A DNA stretch of 64,000 bases from contig NZ_CP104067.1 of the NCBI RefSeq assembly GCF_026651875.1, positions 3,596,001 to 3,660,000 of the forward strand. The letters run 5' to 3'. The position numbers and the translations under genes are program-made. The notes beneath the pieces were generated by a model. The model worked only from the letters and a program-made list of their open reading frames with translations. It ran no database searches and had not been told where the DNA came from. This document shows, one piece after another, positions 1-9,329 of the stretch (its first letter is position 1; the number at the start of each line of letters is the position of its first letter). This DNA comes from Alicyclobacillus fastidiosus. Lineage in GTDB: Bacteria > Bacillota > Bacilli > Alicyclobacillales > Alicyclobacillaceae.

Positions 1-346
1 ACCCATCCATAGGCTGACCGAGTCCATCGACAATGCGCCCGAGCAGCCCTGTACCGCAGTTGACCGTCAACCGCGTGTGCAGCGCGAGCACGTCCGCACC
101 AGGACCGATGTCGCCCAGTTCACCCAGTGGCACGAGAATGAGATTCCCCTCGCGAAAGCCGATGACCTCTGCTCTGCACTGCGATCGATGGCCGTGAATG
201 AGGCAGATGTCGCCGAGGCTCGCCAAAGGACCGCTCGATTCGACCGTCATGCCGATGACTTTCGTGACCCTGCCGTAGACCTTGACGAGTGTGGCAGTCG
301 GCAACTGTGCGACGAACGCTCTAAGTGTCTGTTCCACCGACGGCAT
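1..346 (-). CDS. fliI: FliI, flagellar export ATPase (N-terminal part, cut by window edge)
   Basis: The ATPase of the flagellar type III export apparatus powers secretion of axial proteins at the cytoplasmic face of the basal body, held in check by FliH. Only about 115 N-terminal residues are present, running off the window at position 1. They show the small N-terminal beta-barrel typical of F1-like ATPases (GRVTKVIGMTVESSGP, then GDICLIHG) and LLGRIVDGLGQPMDG, which leads into the nucleotide-binding domain. The ATG at 346 overlaps the end of fliH by 26 bases, so the two are translationally linked. Assignment rests on this N-terminal signature plus the fliG-fliH-fliI order; the Walker motifs lie outside the window. 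Confidence 0.88.
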   Translation of the reverse strand, partial: MPSVEQTLRAFVAQLPTATLVKVYGRVTKVIGMTVESSGPLASLGDICLIHGHRSQCRAEVIGFREGNLILVPLGELGDIGPGADVLALHTRLTVNCGTGLLGRIVDGLGQPMDG

Positions 347-1106
347 CCCCCTGCTGTAACGTCAACTGGTGTAGGGTGTGTCGCAACTCATCCAGTCTCG
401 TGCGGACCGTCGCGTCCACGCGCCCACCGGTTCCGCGAATATCGCAGTCTCCGGGCGACAACGCGGGATCAGGGACGACCGTGATCTCCCACTCCCCGTA
501 ATTCAACATCTTCCACTTCGGGTGGGCTTGACGAGCCGCGGTATAGTCGTCCGGATGAACCCGCACCTGGACCGAGGTACTATGGATGACGTAGTGGAGC
601 AACTCTTCGACCATGGAACCGATGTCCGCAGGCTCGGTCGCCAATTCGCGATAGAGCAACTTCTGCACTGCGGCCATCGCCACTTCCTCGACGACAGGCT
701 GCAGTGCCGCGATACTCTGTGCGCGTTGCTCGTCGATGCCTTGCGCTATGGCTGTCAGGGCCGCTTGCTCCTGCGCCTTCCACTCGCCAAACGCCACGTT
801 CGCTTCCTCTCTTCCGCGGCGAAGGCCCTCTTCGAAGCCAGCGTGTTCTGCCGCCAGACGGACGCTTTCCGCCTCCGCGCGCGCGCGCTCCACCAGGTCT
901 CGGGCCTGTGCCGTCGCATTCGCGAGCATCTGTTCACACGCAGCTTCCGCCTCGGCTAGGATGGCCGCCGAATCGACCACAAGCTCCGCTTCGACATCCA
1001 ATGGGTCCAGGCCGACCGCAACCTCCGCCTCGGTCGTCGCTATCGGGATAGGTTGCATTCCGTCTGGCAACCACGTCGAGGTCAGGTGCTTCAGCACGTT
1101 AGACAA
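321..1106 (-). CDS. fliH: FliH, flagellar export ATPase regulator
   Basis: Cytoplasmic stator-like protein that binds FliI and docks it to the export gate. It has the FliH layout: an acidic N-terminal part, a long alanine- and glutamate-rich helical region (EAEAACEQMLANATAQARDL) and a C-terminal FliH/V-ATPase E-like domain with VQVRVHPDDY. The frame is open up to 1172, but the only good ribosome site, GGAGGT, sits 10 bases before a TTG at 1106, giving 261 residues; an in-frame GTG at 1118 lies inside that site and is less likely. The start overlaps the end of fliG. FliH sequences are poorly conserved, so context between fliG and fliI carries weight. Confidence 0.85.
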   Translation of the reverse strand: MSNVLKHLTSTWLPDGMQPIPIATTEAEVAVGLDPLDVEAELVVDSAAILAEAEAACEQMLANATAQARDLVERARAEAESVRLAAEHAGFEEGLRRGREEANVAFGEWKAQEQAALTAIAQGIDEQRAQSIAALQPVVEEVAMAAVQKLLYRELATEPADIGSMVEELLHYVIHSTSVQVRVHPDDYTAARQAHPKWKMLNYGEWEITVVPDPALSPGDCDIRGTGGRVDATVRTRLDELRHTLHQLTLQQGDAVGGTDT

Positions 1107-2112
1107 TGATGTCGTCACCTCCGCCGTGCGATACCACAATCTCTCCGAGATCTTCAAGATGCCTGATGACACCTACTATGCGCTGCTGTGCATCCTCGAC
1201 GTCGCGCAGGCGGACGGGGCCCATGTACTCCATGTCCTCCTGAAACGTCTCGGCCATCCGCTTGGACATGTTGTTGAACAAAACTTCCTTGACATCGTCT
1301 CGAGATACCTTGAGAGCCAGTTGGAGGTCCCGCGCGTCCACCTCGCGGATGACGCGCTGAATCGCCTTGCCGTCGAGGAAGATGATGTCCTCGAAAACGA
1401 ACATCCGCTTCTTGATCTCGTCCACGAGATCCGGGTCCTTCGTCGACAGCTTTTCAAGAATCCCTTTCTCCGTGCTGCGATCTACGCCGTTTAAGATCTT
1501 CACGATGGCTTCGATACCACCGGCCTGCGCACTGTCCACCGTCGTCATCGTCGACAACTTCGACTCGAGGATATCCTCGACTTCGGCGATGACATCCGGT
1601 GAAGTCCCTTTCATCGTAGCGATCCTCCGCGCGACGTCCGCTTGCAAATCGGCCGGTAACGCGGAGATGATCATGGCCGCCTGATCCGCATCCAGGTACG
1701 ACAGCACGAGCGCCACCGTCTGCGGGTGCTCATCCTGGATGAAGCCAAGGACCTGGTTTGGATCCGCCTTGCGCGCGAAGTGAAACGGCCGAACTTGCAG
1801 GGCGGAGGTCAACCGATTGAGGATGTCCTCCGCCTCTTTTCCGCCGAGCGCCTTTTCGAGTACGTCGCGCGCGTACTGAATGCCGCCCGTCTGGATGTAT
1901 TCCCGGGCCATGGCGAGATCGCGAAATTCCTCGAGAATGTGCTCCCGCTGTTCAAAATTCACCTTGCTGACGTTCGCTATCTCGAAAGTAAGCTGTTCGA
2001 CTTCTTCGTGCGACAGCCGCTTAAATACGCTTGCCGCTACATCCTGGCCAAGCGCGATGAGAAGGACGGCAGCCTTCTGACGACCTGAGAGTGTCTGTTG
2101 GCGTTGCACCAC
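1099..2112 (-). CDS. fliG: FliG, flagellar motor switch protein
   Basis: FliG forms the C-ring torque surface that contacts the stator and couples MotA to rotor rotation. About 337 residues, matching the usual length. All three domains are visible: the N-terminal FliF-binding part (LSGRQKAAVLLIALG), the middle FliM-binding domain with EHPQTVALVLSYL, and the C-terminal domain with charged motor residues (DARDLQLALKVSRDDVKE). The open frame runs to 2139, but GGAGG precedes a GTG at 2112, which gives the normal N-terminus. It starts just downstream of fliF and overlaps fliH, as in a flagellar operon. Confidence 0.95.
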   Translation of the reverse strand: MVQRQQTLSGRQKAAVLLIALGQDVAASVFKRLSHEEVEQLTFEIANVSKVNFEQREHILEEFRDLAMAREYIQTGGIQYARDVLEKALGGKEAEDILNRLTSALQVRPFHFARKADPNQVLGFIQDEHPQTVALVLSYLDADQAAMIISALPADLQADVARRIATMKGTSPDVIAEVEDILESKLSTMTTVDSAQAGGIEAIVKILNGVDRSTEKGILEKLSTKDPDLVDEIKKRMFVFEDIIFLDGKAIQRVIREVDARDLQLALKVSRDDVKEVLFNNMSKRMAETFQEDMEYMGPVRLRDVEDAQQRIVGVIRHLEDLGEIVVSHGGGDDIIV

Positions 2113-2145
2113 TCGTCGCCTCCGATGCTCAAAATGCAAAAATGT

Positions 2146-3675
2146 TTACTCAGACAACCAAGTGCGCAGAAGGCTTGCAAAGTCGTCCGGGCGCTGACGC
2201 GCCATCCCCATCAACTGATTCATCAACAACTCGTCTTCTGTCGGCGGCAATTCCTCGAGTTCGGTGTCGTAGGCGTCCTGGACGCGTGCGGGGATATCTG
2301 TAAGCTGAGCCGATTGTTTACGCCTGCGCCACAGGAAGAAGCCGACGCAAAGAAGCGCCGCGACGAGTGCGAGAACTCCATAGAGCGTCAGGTTCGAGGA
2401 CGTGGAGCCAAGACTCGTGTTCTGCGTCGGCGTAAACGGCACACTCGAGACAGACACGGTATTCGCCCCCTGCGTCGTCGGGCTCTGACCTACTAAATTC
2501 GTGACAAAGGACTTGATCTGTTTGACCTCAGCCGGCGTGATGGACTTGTCGTTACTATTCAGGAGGACGCCGACACTATAGCCCTGAATCTGCATTGGGT
2601 CGTCGGTCGTCGTCGAGTTTTGGTAGCTGTAATCGTAGTTCGTCGTCGTGTTCGTCTGTGACGAGCTGGAGTTTCCAGTCGAACTCGACGCGCTATACGA
2701 ACTGGTGCTGTTCGGGTTGCTCCCGGCCTGACCCGCGGGTCCACCCACCTGACCATTCCCATTCGTCGACTGCGACCTGTTAACTTGCTGACTGGTCACA
2801 AAACCGGTCGTTGAATTCGGGGCATTTTGAAGGACATGGGTCTGACTCTGCGTCTGGTTGAACGTCACATTGGCGTGTACAACCACGACGGCGTTATCCG
2901 GGCCGACAATTTGCTGCAGGCCACTAGTCAGCTTTTGCGTCATATCGTTCTCGACGCTCTGGCGCATCGCGAGCTCGCTGGACGCCCCTCCCACAGCCGT
3001 GTTCGCCGTACTGGAGACGCTCGAGAGCGTATTCCCGTATTGATCTACGACCGAGACGTTGTCCACCGATAAACCGGTGACGGAGTGCGCCACGAGCTGC
3101 TGAATTCCAGCGACTTGGGCCGCGGACAATTGTACTCCGTTGCCGAGCGTCACAAACACCGAGGCTTTCGCGTCCGTTGTGGGTTGACTGACGAACAATT
3201 GCTGCTGAGGCATGACGATATGTACCTGTGCCGACTCGACTCCATTAATACTCGAAATCGTTTCGTTCAGGCTCTGTTGCAGCGCGTCCAACACCTGGAT
3301 ATTAAATTCATCCTGCGTCATACCGAGGGAATTGCTCACACTCGAATATCCGATGTACCCCGATTGCGGAAGTCCCGCCTCCGCCAGTTGGACGCGCGCT
3401 TCGTTTGCATCCTTCGACGGAACCAGGACGGAAGTCCCTTGGATTTCATTCGGGATTTTGAGCGTCTGCAATTGGGTCTGGACTTGCCCTAAAGATTTAT
3501 CGTCTAAACCGCTCATCACCATCACGTAATGCGGACGCGACACGACCCAGAGCATGGCCGAGAGCGCCGCGACCACGGCCACCGCAATCACAATTACATT
3601 CCGACGCATGTTGGGTGAGAAAGACGTCCAGCGGTCGACGACCCGCGTCCACATCCCACGCAGGGTTTCGTTCAA
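2146..3675 (-). CDS. fliF: FliF, flagellar MS-ring protein
   Basis: Forms the membrane MS ring on which the rotor and export gate assemble. The 509-residue length is normal. An N-terminal transmembrane segment (residues about 25-45, VIVIAVAVVAALSAMLWVV), the YscJ/FliF ring-building domains (VLDALQQSLNETISSINGVE, VHIVMPQQQLF), a Ser/Thr/Asn-rich periplasmic loop (about 290-350), a second transmembrane segment near 430-447 and a cytoplasmic FliG-binding tail ending in FASLLRTWLSE are all visible. The likely start is TTG at 3675 behind AGAGGGTG. The long low-complexity NSTSSYSASSSTG loop is typical of the variable part of the family. Confidence 0.95.
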   Translation of the reverse strand: MNETLRGMWTRVVDRWTSFSPNMRRNVIVIAVAVVAALSAMLWVVSRPHYVMVMSGLDDKSLGQVQTQLQTLKIPNEIQGTSVLVPSKDANEARVQLAEAGLPQSGYIGYSSVSNSLGMTQDEFNIQVLDALQQSLNETISSINGVESAQVHIVMPQQQLFVSQPTTDAKASVFVTLGNGVQLSAAQVAGIQQLVAHSVTGLSVDNVSVVDQYGNTLSSVSSTANTAVGGASSELAMRQSVENDMTQKLTSGLQQIVGPDNAVVVVHANVTFNQTQSQTHVLQNAPNSTTGFVTSQQVNRSQSTNGNGQVGGPAGQAGSNPNSTSSYSASSSTGNSSSSQTNTTTNYDYSYQNSTTTDDPMQIQGYSVGVLLNSNDKSITPAEVKQIKSFVTNLVGQSPTTQGANTVSVSSVPFTPTQNTSLGSTSSNLTLYGVLALVAALLCVGFFLWRRRKQSAQLTDIPARVQDAYDTELEELPPTEDELLMNQLMGMARQRPDDFASLLRTWLSE

Positions 3676-3701
3676 GTTGGTTCACCCTCTATCTATAGCT
3701 G

Positions 3702-4001
3702 TCAAACCTGCATGTTCATCATTGTCTGATAGGCGCTCGTCACTCGACTGGCCACCTGGGTGACCATATCGACAGCGAGCGACGCCTGCTGTTCCGCTAT
3801 CATCAATTGACTCGCAGTCACGGAGCCACCCGTGGCATAGGACTGAGCCAGCTGATCGGCCGTATCGCTCATCTGGTTCACCTTGTCTAGCTCCTGCGAC
3901 AAGAAGTCGGAAAAGCTAGTCTGTCCCGCAGCGGGAGACTGGGTCGAAGTCATCTGTCCGAACGTTCCGGACAAAGCGGACTGTACGCCTTGAATCGCCA
4001 T
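3702..4001 (-). CDS. fliE: FliE, hook-basal body adaptor
   Basis: Small protein joining the MS ring to the proximal rod and needed for rod export. 99 residues, the usual size. The C-terminal part carries the FliE signature: ASQLMIAEQQASLAVDMVTQ followed by VTSAYQTMMNMQV at the very end. The ATG has GAGGTGG upstream. It sits between flgC and fliF, the standard position. Confidence 0.93.
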   Translation of the reverse strand: MAIQGVQSALSGTFGQMTSTQSPAAGQTSFSDFLSQELDKVNQMSDTADQLAQSYATGGSVTASQLMIAEQQASLAVDMVTQVASRVTSAYQTMMNMQV

Positions 4002-4018
4002 TCTTCTACATCCACCTC

Positions 4019-4462
4019 TTATTTGCCGATGCTCAGCGCATCGAGATCCATCTCTTTGGCTGCGTCGAACGCGGTCGCATTGGCCTGATAGGCGCGTGAC
4101 GCCGTGACCATGTCGACCATTTCGGTCGCGATATCGACGTTAGGCATTTGCACGTATCCGTTGACCGCATCAGGACTGCTCGGATCATATACCGATTTCA
4201 ACGGACTGGTATCCTGGGTTATCGAGGTCACTTGTACGCCCCCGTCACCGGTTCCCATCGTAGCGCCCAACACGTTCTGGAATGACGCGTTCTGGGAAGC
4301 TGGCGCAAAGTTTACGATCTCGCGTCGATAAGGGCCACCTTGAGGTGTCCGCGTCGTATTCGCATTCGCGATGTTATTCGCAATGACGTTCAACCACAAC
4401 TGATTCGCCGTCAGTCCACTCGCGGCGATGTTCATACTGGACGTATCAAGCACGCGCATCAA
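4019..4462 (-). CDS. flgC: FlgC, proximal rod protein
   Basis: Component of the flagellar rod secreted by the flagellar export system. 147 residues. The rod/hook N-terminal motif (SMNIAASGLTANQLWLNVIA, then NNIANANTT) and the C-terminal motif (YVQMPNVDIATEMVDMVTAS, then RAYQANATAFDAAKEM) are both intact; these form the paired helices of axial proteins. The ATG at 4462 overlaps the flgB stop by four bases, so the pair is coupled. Confidence 0.96.
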   Translation of the reverse strand: MMRVLDTSSMNIAASGLTANQLWLNVIANNIANANTTRTPQGGPYRREIVNFAPASQNASFQNVLGATMGTGDGGVQVTSITQDTSPLKSVYDPSSPDAVNGYVQMPNVDIATEMVDMVTASRAYQANATAFDAAKEMDLDALSIGK

Positions 4463-4857
4463 CCTCCCTGAATCGCGGTGGTCAAACGCTGAAGTCGCGT
4501 GGACACATCCTGTGCAAGCACTTCGTATTTGACCTGATTTTCTGCAATGTCGACCATTTCCGAACTAAGGTCGACGTTGTTCCCGTCGTTATCAACAGTC
4601 GAACTCGTATCCGTGTACACAGTCGGTTGTACATCTGGGAGATTGTTCAAAGCGCTCCCCGACGTCGAGAGCGGGATATGGGTCTCGCCCATCTGCGCCT
4701 GTGGAGCGGAGTTCAATGCCTGTTGAAAGTACGTCTCAAACGCCACGTCCTGGCGTTTGTAACCGGGCGTTTCTGCGTTCGCAATGTTATTCGCGTAGAC
4801 TTGTTGACGCAGTGTTGCCGCATCGAGCGACATTTGCAGTAACTGCATCGTATTCAC
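4459..4857 (-). CDS. flgB: FlgB, proximal rod protein
   Basis: First gene of the fla/che-type operon in this window. 132 residues with the N-terminal rod motif (YANNIANAETPGYKRQDVAF) and C-terminal NNVDLSSEMVDIAENQVKYE. The 200-base gap to hslU contains the hslU terminator and presumably the flagellar operon promoter; I could not assign a convincing sigma-A or sigma-D promoter there. In Bacillus, codY lies between clpY and flgB; no codY is present here. Confidence 0.95.
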   Translation of the reverse strand: MNTMQLLQMSLDAATLRQQVYANNIANAETPGYKRQDVAFETYFQQALNSAPQAQMGETHIPLSTSGSALNNLPDVQPTVYTDTSSTVDNDGNNVDLSSEMVDIAENQVKYEVLAQDVSTRLQRLTTAIQGG

Positions 4858-4990
4858 TGTTCACTCTTCCCCATCCGCACATTTTGCTATTTTTCGACGA
4901 CAGTGTAATGATTCGTCGAATCTTGTCATATTCCTGCACATTCGAGATCATGCATTTGCCGAATTTCCAAGGAGGTTCATGGACTGATCA

Positions 4991-5028
4991 CAAAAAAAAC
5001 AACCAGGACGCAAAAGACATCCTGGTTG
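4991..5028 (-). terminator. Rho-independent terminator after hslU
   Basis: Minus strand: CAACCAGGA, an 11-base loop, TCCTGGTTG, then eight T. The nine-base-pair stem is perfect and sits 31 bases past the hslU stop. It separates the topA-to-hslU transcription unit from the flagellar operon. Confidence 0.93.
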
Positions 5029-5058
5029 CCCGTTTTCCTTTTTGTGGATATTGCTGGT

Positions 5059-6453
5059 TTACAGGATAAACTGACTGACGTCGCGATTCTTCACAATCGA
5101 CTGCAGTTTCTCGTCGACGTAAGCCGCTGTGATGGAGATGGCTTCGAGGTTGACGTCAGGCGCCTCAAACGACAAATCCTCCAACACCTTCTCGACAAGT
5201 GTGTGCAGTCGTCTTGCGCCGATGTTTTCGGTATCCTGATTCACCTGTTGAGCCATCTCTGCAATCCGCGTGATGGCGTCGTCGCTGAATGTCACCGCGA
5301 TGCCCTCGGTTTCGAGCAGAGCCGCATACTGTTTGAGCAACGAGTGCTCCGGTTCGCGCAAAATTCGCTCGAAATCGCCCGCCGTCAAAGGTTCCAGCTC
5401 GACGCGAATGGGGAATCGCCCCTGCAGTTCTGGGATGAGGTCCGACGGCTTCGCCACGTGAAACGCCCCCGCTCCGATGAAGAGCATGTAGTCCGTCTTT
5501 ACGGCGCCGTACTTGGTCGTGACAGTCGATCCCTCGACGATAGGAAGGATATCCCGCTGAACGCCTTCCCGCGAGACATCTGCCCCGCGCTGTTCCTTGC
5601 CAGCTATTTTATCCATCTCGTCAATGAAGATAATGCCCTGATTTTCAGCCCGATAAATGGCTTCCGCATTGACTGCGTCCGAATCGATCAAGCGGCCTGC
5701 CTCTTCCTGCGTGAGAACTTTGCGCGCCTCGCGCACGGTCATCTTGCGCTTACGCGTCTGTTTCGGCAACAGGTTTCCGAGCGCCTCTTGGATGTTGCCA
5801 AGGCTCTCAGGCCCCATGCCAGGCATGAAACCGAGCGACATCCCGCTCGACTGTTCCTCTACATCGATTTCCACATAATGGTCTTCCAGTTCACCCAGGT
5901 CCAGCTTGTGCCGGGTGCGCCGCCGTTCTTCTCGTACCGAATCGGAACTGGCCTCATGCGAAGGCCGCTCCTGCTGCCCACCGCCAAACAGCATCTCGAA
6001 CGGATTTCCCATCTTTCGCCGCGCGTTCGGATCTGGCACGAGCGCGTCGACGATTCGGTCGTTCGCGCGTTCCTCGGCCTCCTTTTGCACCTTCTGTGCG
6101 TGTTCCGCCTTCACCATCCGAACGGCCGTCTCCACCAGGTCTCGCACCATTGCCTCGACGTCGCGCCCCACGTAGCCAACCTCTGTAAACTTCGTGGCTT
6201 CCACCTTAATGAACGGCGCGCCGACCAGTTTTGCCAGGCGGCGCGCGATTTCTGTCTTACCGACGCCGGTGGGTCCGATCATCAAAATATTTTTCGGCGT
6301 GACTTCCGCCTGCAGCTCCGACGAAAGTTGCGCGCGGCGTGCACGGTTTCGAAGCGCAACGGCCACAGCGCGCTTCGCACCGCGCTGCCCGACAATATAC
6401 TTATCTAAATGCTCTACAATTTGCCGCGGCGTCAATTCATGTTCCATCGACAC
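5059..6453 (-). CDS. hslU: HslU (ClpY), ATPase subunit of HslUV protease
   Basis: AAA+ unfoldase that feeds substrates to HslV in the cytosol. 464 residues. Walker A is [15 protein letters not shown] (about 55-69), Walker B is IIFIDEMDK, and [11 protein letters not shown] marks the second region of homology. The I domain with a charged insert lies at about 110-240, and the C-terminus ends in QFIL, matching the HslU tail that docks into HslV. The start is GTG at 6453 with GGAGGG six bases upstream. It follows hslV by 59 bases. Confidence 0.97.
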   Translation of the reverse strand: MSMEHELTPRQIVEHLDKYIVGQRGAKRAVAVALRNRARRAQLSSELQAEVTPKNILMIGPTGVGKTEIARRLAKLVGAPFIKVEATKFTEVGYVGRDVEAMVRDLVETAVRMVKAEHAQKVQKEAEERANDRIVDALVPDPNARRKMGNPFEMLFGGGQQERPSHEASSDSVREERRRTRHKLDLGELEDHYVEIDVEEQSSGMSLGFMPGMGPESLGNIQEALGNLLPKQTRKRKMTVREARKVLTQEEAGRLIDSDAVNAEAIYRAENQGIIFIDEMDKIAGKEQRGADVSREGVQRDILPIVEGSTVTTKYGAVKTDYMLFIGAGAFHVAKPSDLIPELQGRFPIRVELEPLTAGDFERILREPEHSLLKQYAALLETEGIAVTFSDDAITRIAEMAQQVNQDTENIGARRLHTLVEKVLEDLSFEAPDVNLEAISITAAYVDEKLQSIVKNRDVSQFIL

Positions 6454-6512
6454 GTGATTCCCTCCCTTAAATAAGAGGCCCGACGACTTTGAGGCGAGCC
6501 TCCTGCCACCTC

Positions 6513-7055
6513 TCAGCCGACCGTCTCGACGATGATATGATCATTCGTAAAGACGCAGATTTCGGACGCGATGTGCAACGCCTTCTGCGCGATCTCGGCG
6601 GCCGGCAATTCCGTGTTGCGGGCGAGTGCACGCCCGGCGGAGAGCGCAAACGCGCCACCAGAGCCAATCGCACAAATTCCGTCGTCCGGCTGAATCACTT
6701 CGCCGCCGCCCGAGACGATGAACAAGTCTTCCTCATTCATCACGATGAGCATCGCTTCTAACTTGTGTAACACCTTATCGGAGCGCCATTCTTTCGCCAA
6801 TTCCACAGCGGCCCGCTGAAGATTTCCCTGGTACTCCTCCAGCCGCTTTTCGAACATCTCAAACAGCGTGAACGCGTCTGCGACAGAACCGGCGAAACCA
6901 GCGACAACTTTGCCGTGGTAGAGCCGACGAACTTTACGCGCCCCCTGTTTCATAATCATGCTGTTCCCCAGCGTGACCTGGCCGTCGCCAGCCATTGCAC
7001 CCTTGCCTTCCTTTAATACAGCAAAAATCGTGGTGGCATGCATGGATTGGTCCAC
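6513..7055 (-). CDS. hslV: HslV (ClpQ), proteasome-like peptidase
   Basis: Catalytic subunit of the bacterial proteasome-like HslUV complex. HATTIFAV near the N-terminus aligns with the TTI of the family, whose first Thr is the nucleophile in E. coli; [22 protein letters not shown] and [13 protein letters not shown] are family blocks. The frame is open to a GTG at 7064, but that start is only two bases from AAGGGA; the GTG at 7055 has ten-base spacing and gives a short leader, DQSMHA, before the Thr pair. With either start the candidate nucleophile is not residue 2, so a leader would have to be removed. The gene directly follows xerC. Confidence 0.95.
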   Translation of the reverse strand: MDQSMHATTIFAVLKEGKGAMAGDGQVTLGNSMIMKQGARKVRRLYHGKVVAGFAGSVADAFTLFEMFEKRLEEYQGNLQRAAVELAKEWRSDKVLHKLEAMLIVMNEEDLFIVSGGGEVIQPDDGICAIGSGGAFALSAGRALARNTELPAAEIAQKALHIASEICVFTNDHIIVETVG

Positions 7056-7060
7056 GCGCG

Positions 7061-7963
7061 TCACTTCCCTTCTGTTTCGCGTGGTCTCTCAGATCTTGGA
7101 TGACTATCTTGGTAAACGCGCGTCAAACGCTCGCGCGAGGTGTGTGTGTAAATCTGCGTACTCGACAAACTGGCGTGGCCGAGTAACTCTTGCACACTGC
7201 GCAAGTCTGCCCCGCCGTCGAGCAGGTGCGTCGCAAAAGTATGGCGCAAGCCGTGCGGGCTTAACTGACGGAGCCCCGGCACTTGCGCAATGCGCTGGTC
7301 GAGAATTCTTCGCACACTCCTATCGGTCAGTCGCCCGCCGCGCTGGTTGACGAACAGCGCTTCGCCCTTGGCCACCCTCTGGCGCTGCTCGAAGTAGCGG
7401 GCGAGCGCCACCTGTGCCTTCGAGCCCAAAATCACATAACGCTCCTTTGCTCCCTTACCAAAGACCAGGGCCAATTGTTCTTGAACCATGACGTTGTCGA
7501 CATCGAGCGCGACGCACTCGCTGACCCGAACACCGGTTCCGTAAATAAACTCGAGCAAGGCCCGGTCTCGCACATCCGCGAACGAGTGGCCGTCGATGTG
7601 ATCTAAGAGGTTCTCCACCTCTTCTTGGTAAAAGTACTGCGGCATCGTTTTGTCCTTTTTCGGCAAGGACAGAGACCGTGCGACGTTTGCAGCGACGAGC
7701 TCTTGCTGCTCGAGAAAATCGAAAAAGGACCTGTAGCACGACAGCCTTCTAGCGACAGAGGACTTGCTCACACCACGCATCATCTCGCCCGCGAGGAAGC
7801 CGCGCAGGCTGCGCACTCGAATGTCACTCGGATGGACAATCCCCTCTGCTTTCAGGTAGTTCATCAGCAACGTCAAATCCTTGTCGTATGCGGTCAGCGT
7901 CTGCTCGCTCCACTTCTGACGCCGCGCCAGCAGGAACGCAGACTTGCACTCGTCCAGTAGCAT
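7061..7963 (-). CDS. xerC: XerC/CodV, tyrosine recombinase
   Basis: Site-specific recombinase for chromosome dimer resolution at dif. About 300 residues with an N-terminal SAM-like core-binding domain ([18 protein letters not shown]) and a C-terminal catalytic domain with all key residues: Arg in [13 protein letters not shown], Lys in GKGAKER, His-x-x-Arg in [15 protein letters not shown], His in [15 protein letters not shown] and the Tyr in the same block. The ATG at 7963 has AAGGTG five bases upstream; a GTG two codons earlier overlaps the trmFO stop. It occupies the codV position of the Bacillus codVWXY operon. Confidence 0.95.
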   Translation of the reverse strand: MLLDECKSAFLLARRQKWSEQTLTAYDKDLTLLMNYLKAEGIVHPSDIRVRSLRGFLAGEMMRGVSKSSVARRLSCYRSFFDFLEQQELVAANVARSLSLPKKDKTMPQYFYQEEVENLLDHIDGHSFADVRDRALLEFIYGTGVRVSECVALDVDNVMVQEQLALVFGKGAKERYVILGSKAQVALARYFEQRQRVAKGEALFVNQRGGRLTDRSVRRILDQRIAQVPGLRQLSPHGLRHTFATHLLDGGADLRSVQELLGHASLSSTQIYTHTSRERLTRVYQDSHPRSERPRETEGK

Positions 7964-7965
7964 TG

Positions 7966-9282
7966 TCACACCTTCAGGGATTCAATCTCTCGCGCGAGGG
8001 CGGCAAGCGCCCTGTCCGCATGCGCCTGATTGCGCTCGCGCTTATCCTTTATTCTTTCGTCCAGCGGCGGGAATAGTCCAAACGTCGCGTTCATCGGCTG
8101 AAAGTTCTCCGCAGAAGTATGAGTGATGTAGTGTGCCAAACTGCCAATTGCAGTGACGTCCGGCATGATAACCGGCGCCTTCGACGCCGCTACGCGCGCG
8201 GCGTTGATGCCAGCGATAAGACCAGCCGCCGCAGACTCCACATATCCTTCCACCCCAGTAATTTGACCGGCGAAAAACAGATTTTCTCTGGCCTTCGTCT
8301 GATAGGTAGGGTGAAGAATTTGTGGGCTGTTAATATAAGTATTCCGATGCATCACGCCGTAACGCACGATTTCTGCATTTTCTAGCCCCGGAATCAGACT
8401 GAAGACCCGTTTCTGCTCTCCCCACTTGAGGTGCGTTTGGAATCCGACCAAATTGAACAACGTGGCGGCGCCATTGTCCTGTCGAAGTTGCACAACCGCA
8501 TACGGCCGCTTTCCAGTTCTCGGATCACGAAGGCCGACTGGTTTCATCGGACCAAACAACATCGTCTGCTTTCCGCGCTCAGCCATCACTTCGATCGGCA
8601 TACATCCCTCGAAGTAGCGTTCCTCTTCAAAATCCTTCAGCGATGCGCGTTCGGCGTGAATCAACGCGTCGTAGAACGTTTCAAACTGCTCCTCGTCCAT
8701 CGGACAGTTCAAGTAGGCAGCTTCGCCTTTGTCATAACGCGATTGCAGAAACACCTTGTCCATGTCGACCGATTCCTTCGTGACAATGGGTGCAGCCGCA
8801 TCGAAGAAGTACAGGTAATCTTGTCCGATAAACTGCTTGATATCCTCCGACAAAGCGGCGGAAGTGAGCGGACCAGTCGCCACGATAGTGATGCCCTCGG
8901 TCGGGATCTTCGTCACTTCCTCGCGCCGCACCTCGACGTTTGGATGGCCACTGACGAGCTCCGTCACCCGTGCGGAAAACCGCTCTCGGTCTACCGCCAG
9001 CGCGCCGCCGGCGGGTACACTGTGCTCGTCAGCCGCCTGGATGATGACGGAGTTCAGGCGGCGCATCTCCTCTTTCAAGAGCCCCACGGCGTTGGTGATT
9101 GCTGCAGCGCGAAGAGAATTGGTACAAACAAGTTCTGCAAACTCCTGCGTGTGGTGCGCAGGCGTCTGTTTGACGGGTCGCATTTCATACAACGTCACAT
9201 CCGCCCCGGCGTGAGCAGCCTGCCAAGCGGCCTCCGAACCTGCCAACCCAGCACCGATGACGGTCACTTTCAAATTTGCCAA
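7966..9282 (-). CDS. trmFO: TrmFO, folate/FAD-dependent tRNA m5U54 methyltransferase
   Basis: Methylates U54 of tRNA using methylene-tetrahydrofolate and FADH2. An N-terminal FAD-binding Rossmann motif ([18 protein letters not shown]) is followed by the family block [20 protein letters not shown] and [21 protein letters not shown] near the C-terminus is the second FAD/GidA-type motif. A TTG at 9282, eight bases after AAGGAG, gives 438 residues, close to the usual length. It lies between topA and xerC as in Bacillus. Confidence 0.96.
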   Translation of the reverse strand: MANLKVTVIGAGLAGSEAAWQAAHAGADVTLYEMRPVKQTPAHHTQEFAELVCTNSLRAAAITNAVGLLKEEMRRLNSVIIQAADEHSVPAGGALAVDRERFSARVTELVSGHPNVEVRREEVTKIPTEGITIVATGPLTSAALSEDIKQFIGQDYLYFFDAAAPIVTKESVDMDKVFLQSRYDKGEAAYLNCPMDEEQFETFYDALIHAERASLKDFEEERYFEGCMPIEVMAERGKQTMLFGPMKPVGLRDPRTGKRPYAVVQLRQDNGAATLFNLVGFQTHLKWGEQKRVFSLIPGLENAEIVRYGVMHRNTYINSPQILHPTYQTKARENLFFAGQITGVEGYVESAAAGLIAGINAARVAASKAPVIMPDVTAIGSLAHYITHTSAENFQPMNATFGLFPPLDERIKDKRERNQAHADRALAALAREIESLKV

Positions 9283-9329
9283 GATAGACGCTCCTTCGTT
9301 TATCACTTAACTCGACGGTTCCCCCGCGA

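Noticed and set aside
5026-6408. 460-codon open frame on the plus strand
   Set aside because: Antisense to hslU; no domain, no ribosome site, caused by GC-rich codon bias of the real gene.
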